Positions 6,295 through 6,325 of a DNA stretch of 6,325 bases are shown here, piece by piece. Location: positions 1 through 6,325 of the forward strand of contig CASBPW010000162.1 of assembly GCA_949127685.1 (NCBI GenBank), given 5' to 3'. Origin of the DNA: Candidatus Sivonenia alaskensis PMM_0068 (GTDB lineage: Bacteria; Cyanobacteriota; Cyanobacteriia; Gloeobacterales; PMM-0068). The notes beneath the pieces were generated by a model. The model was not told the origin of the DNA. It did not search any database and saw nothing but the letters and a program-made list of their open reading frames with translations. Made by a program: the position numbers and the translations under genes. Position 1 is the stretch's first letter. The number at the start of each line of letters is the position of its first letter.

Positions 6295-6325
6295 AGATAA
6301 TTGTTTATTCGACCCTAGAGCTTAA

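Noticed and set aside
6087..6325. tRNA or small RNA gene at the right end
   Set aside because: No cloverleaf, GTTCRA arm or CCA end can be formed, and the single imperfect hairpin is insufficient for a call.

Overview
The window most likely comes from a cyanobacterial chromosome. The strongest evidence is a full-length gene for RuBisCO accumulation factor 1 (Raf1), a chaperone confined to cyanobacteria and plants/green algae. Supporting signs are a cyanobacterial-style UvrA, a perfect HIP1 octamer (GCGATCGC) and moderate GC content. I cannot name the genus with confidence; the divergent CheW-like gene and mixed base composition would suit a large-genome species.

Layout, left to right. Bases 1-191 hold the 3' end of an unidentified Ala/Leu-rich gene on the plus strand. 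Bases 192-444 are non-coding. They contain a roughly 93-bp element bounded by perfect 15-bp inverted repeats with TA ends (MITE-like), then a ribosome-binding site followed by an ATG directly followed by TAG. Bases 445-1294 are a two-gene MNT/HEPN (MntA/HepT-type) toxin-antitoxin module with a 14-bp overlap. Bases 1416-2495, on the minus strand, are raf1, which converges on the toxin-antitoxin module. A 117-bp divergent spacer separates raf1 from uvrA (2613-5534, plus strand). Bases 5541-6086, minus strand, encode a small divergent CheW-like protein that runs tail-to-tail into uvrA with only 6 bp between stop codons. Bases 6087-6325 are non-coding and hold that gene's probable leader and promoter, with three C5-6 runs (G-runs on the minus strand).

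The genes do not form one pathway. raf1 (carbon fixation) and uvrA (DNA repair) are core functions. The MNT/HEPN pair is an accessory unit sitting next to a mobile-looking repeat. The CheW-like gene is an orphan signalling adaptor with no CheA or receptor in view.

I found no clearly unprecedented system. The points most worth checking are the HEPN active-site motif, which reads R-x4-N-x-Y instead of R-x4-H-x-Y; the ATG-TAG start-stop in frame upstream of the nucleotidyltransferase; the 93-bp inverted-repeat element; and a sharp drop in GC part way through uvrA (about 53-58% in sampled 5' stretches against about 25-43% further on).
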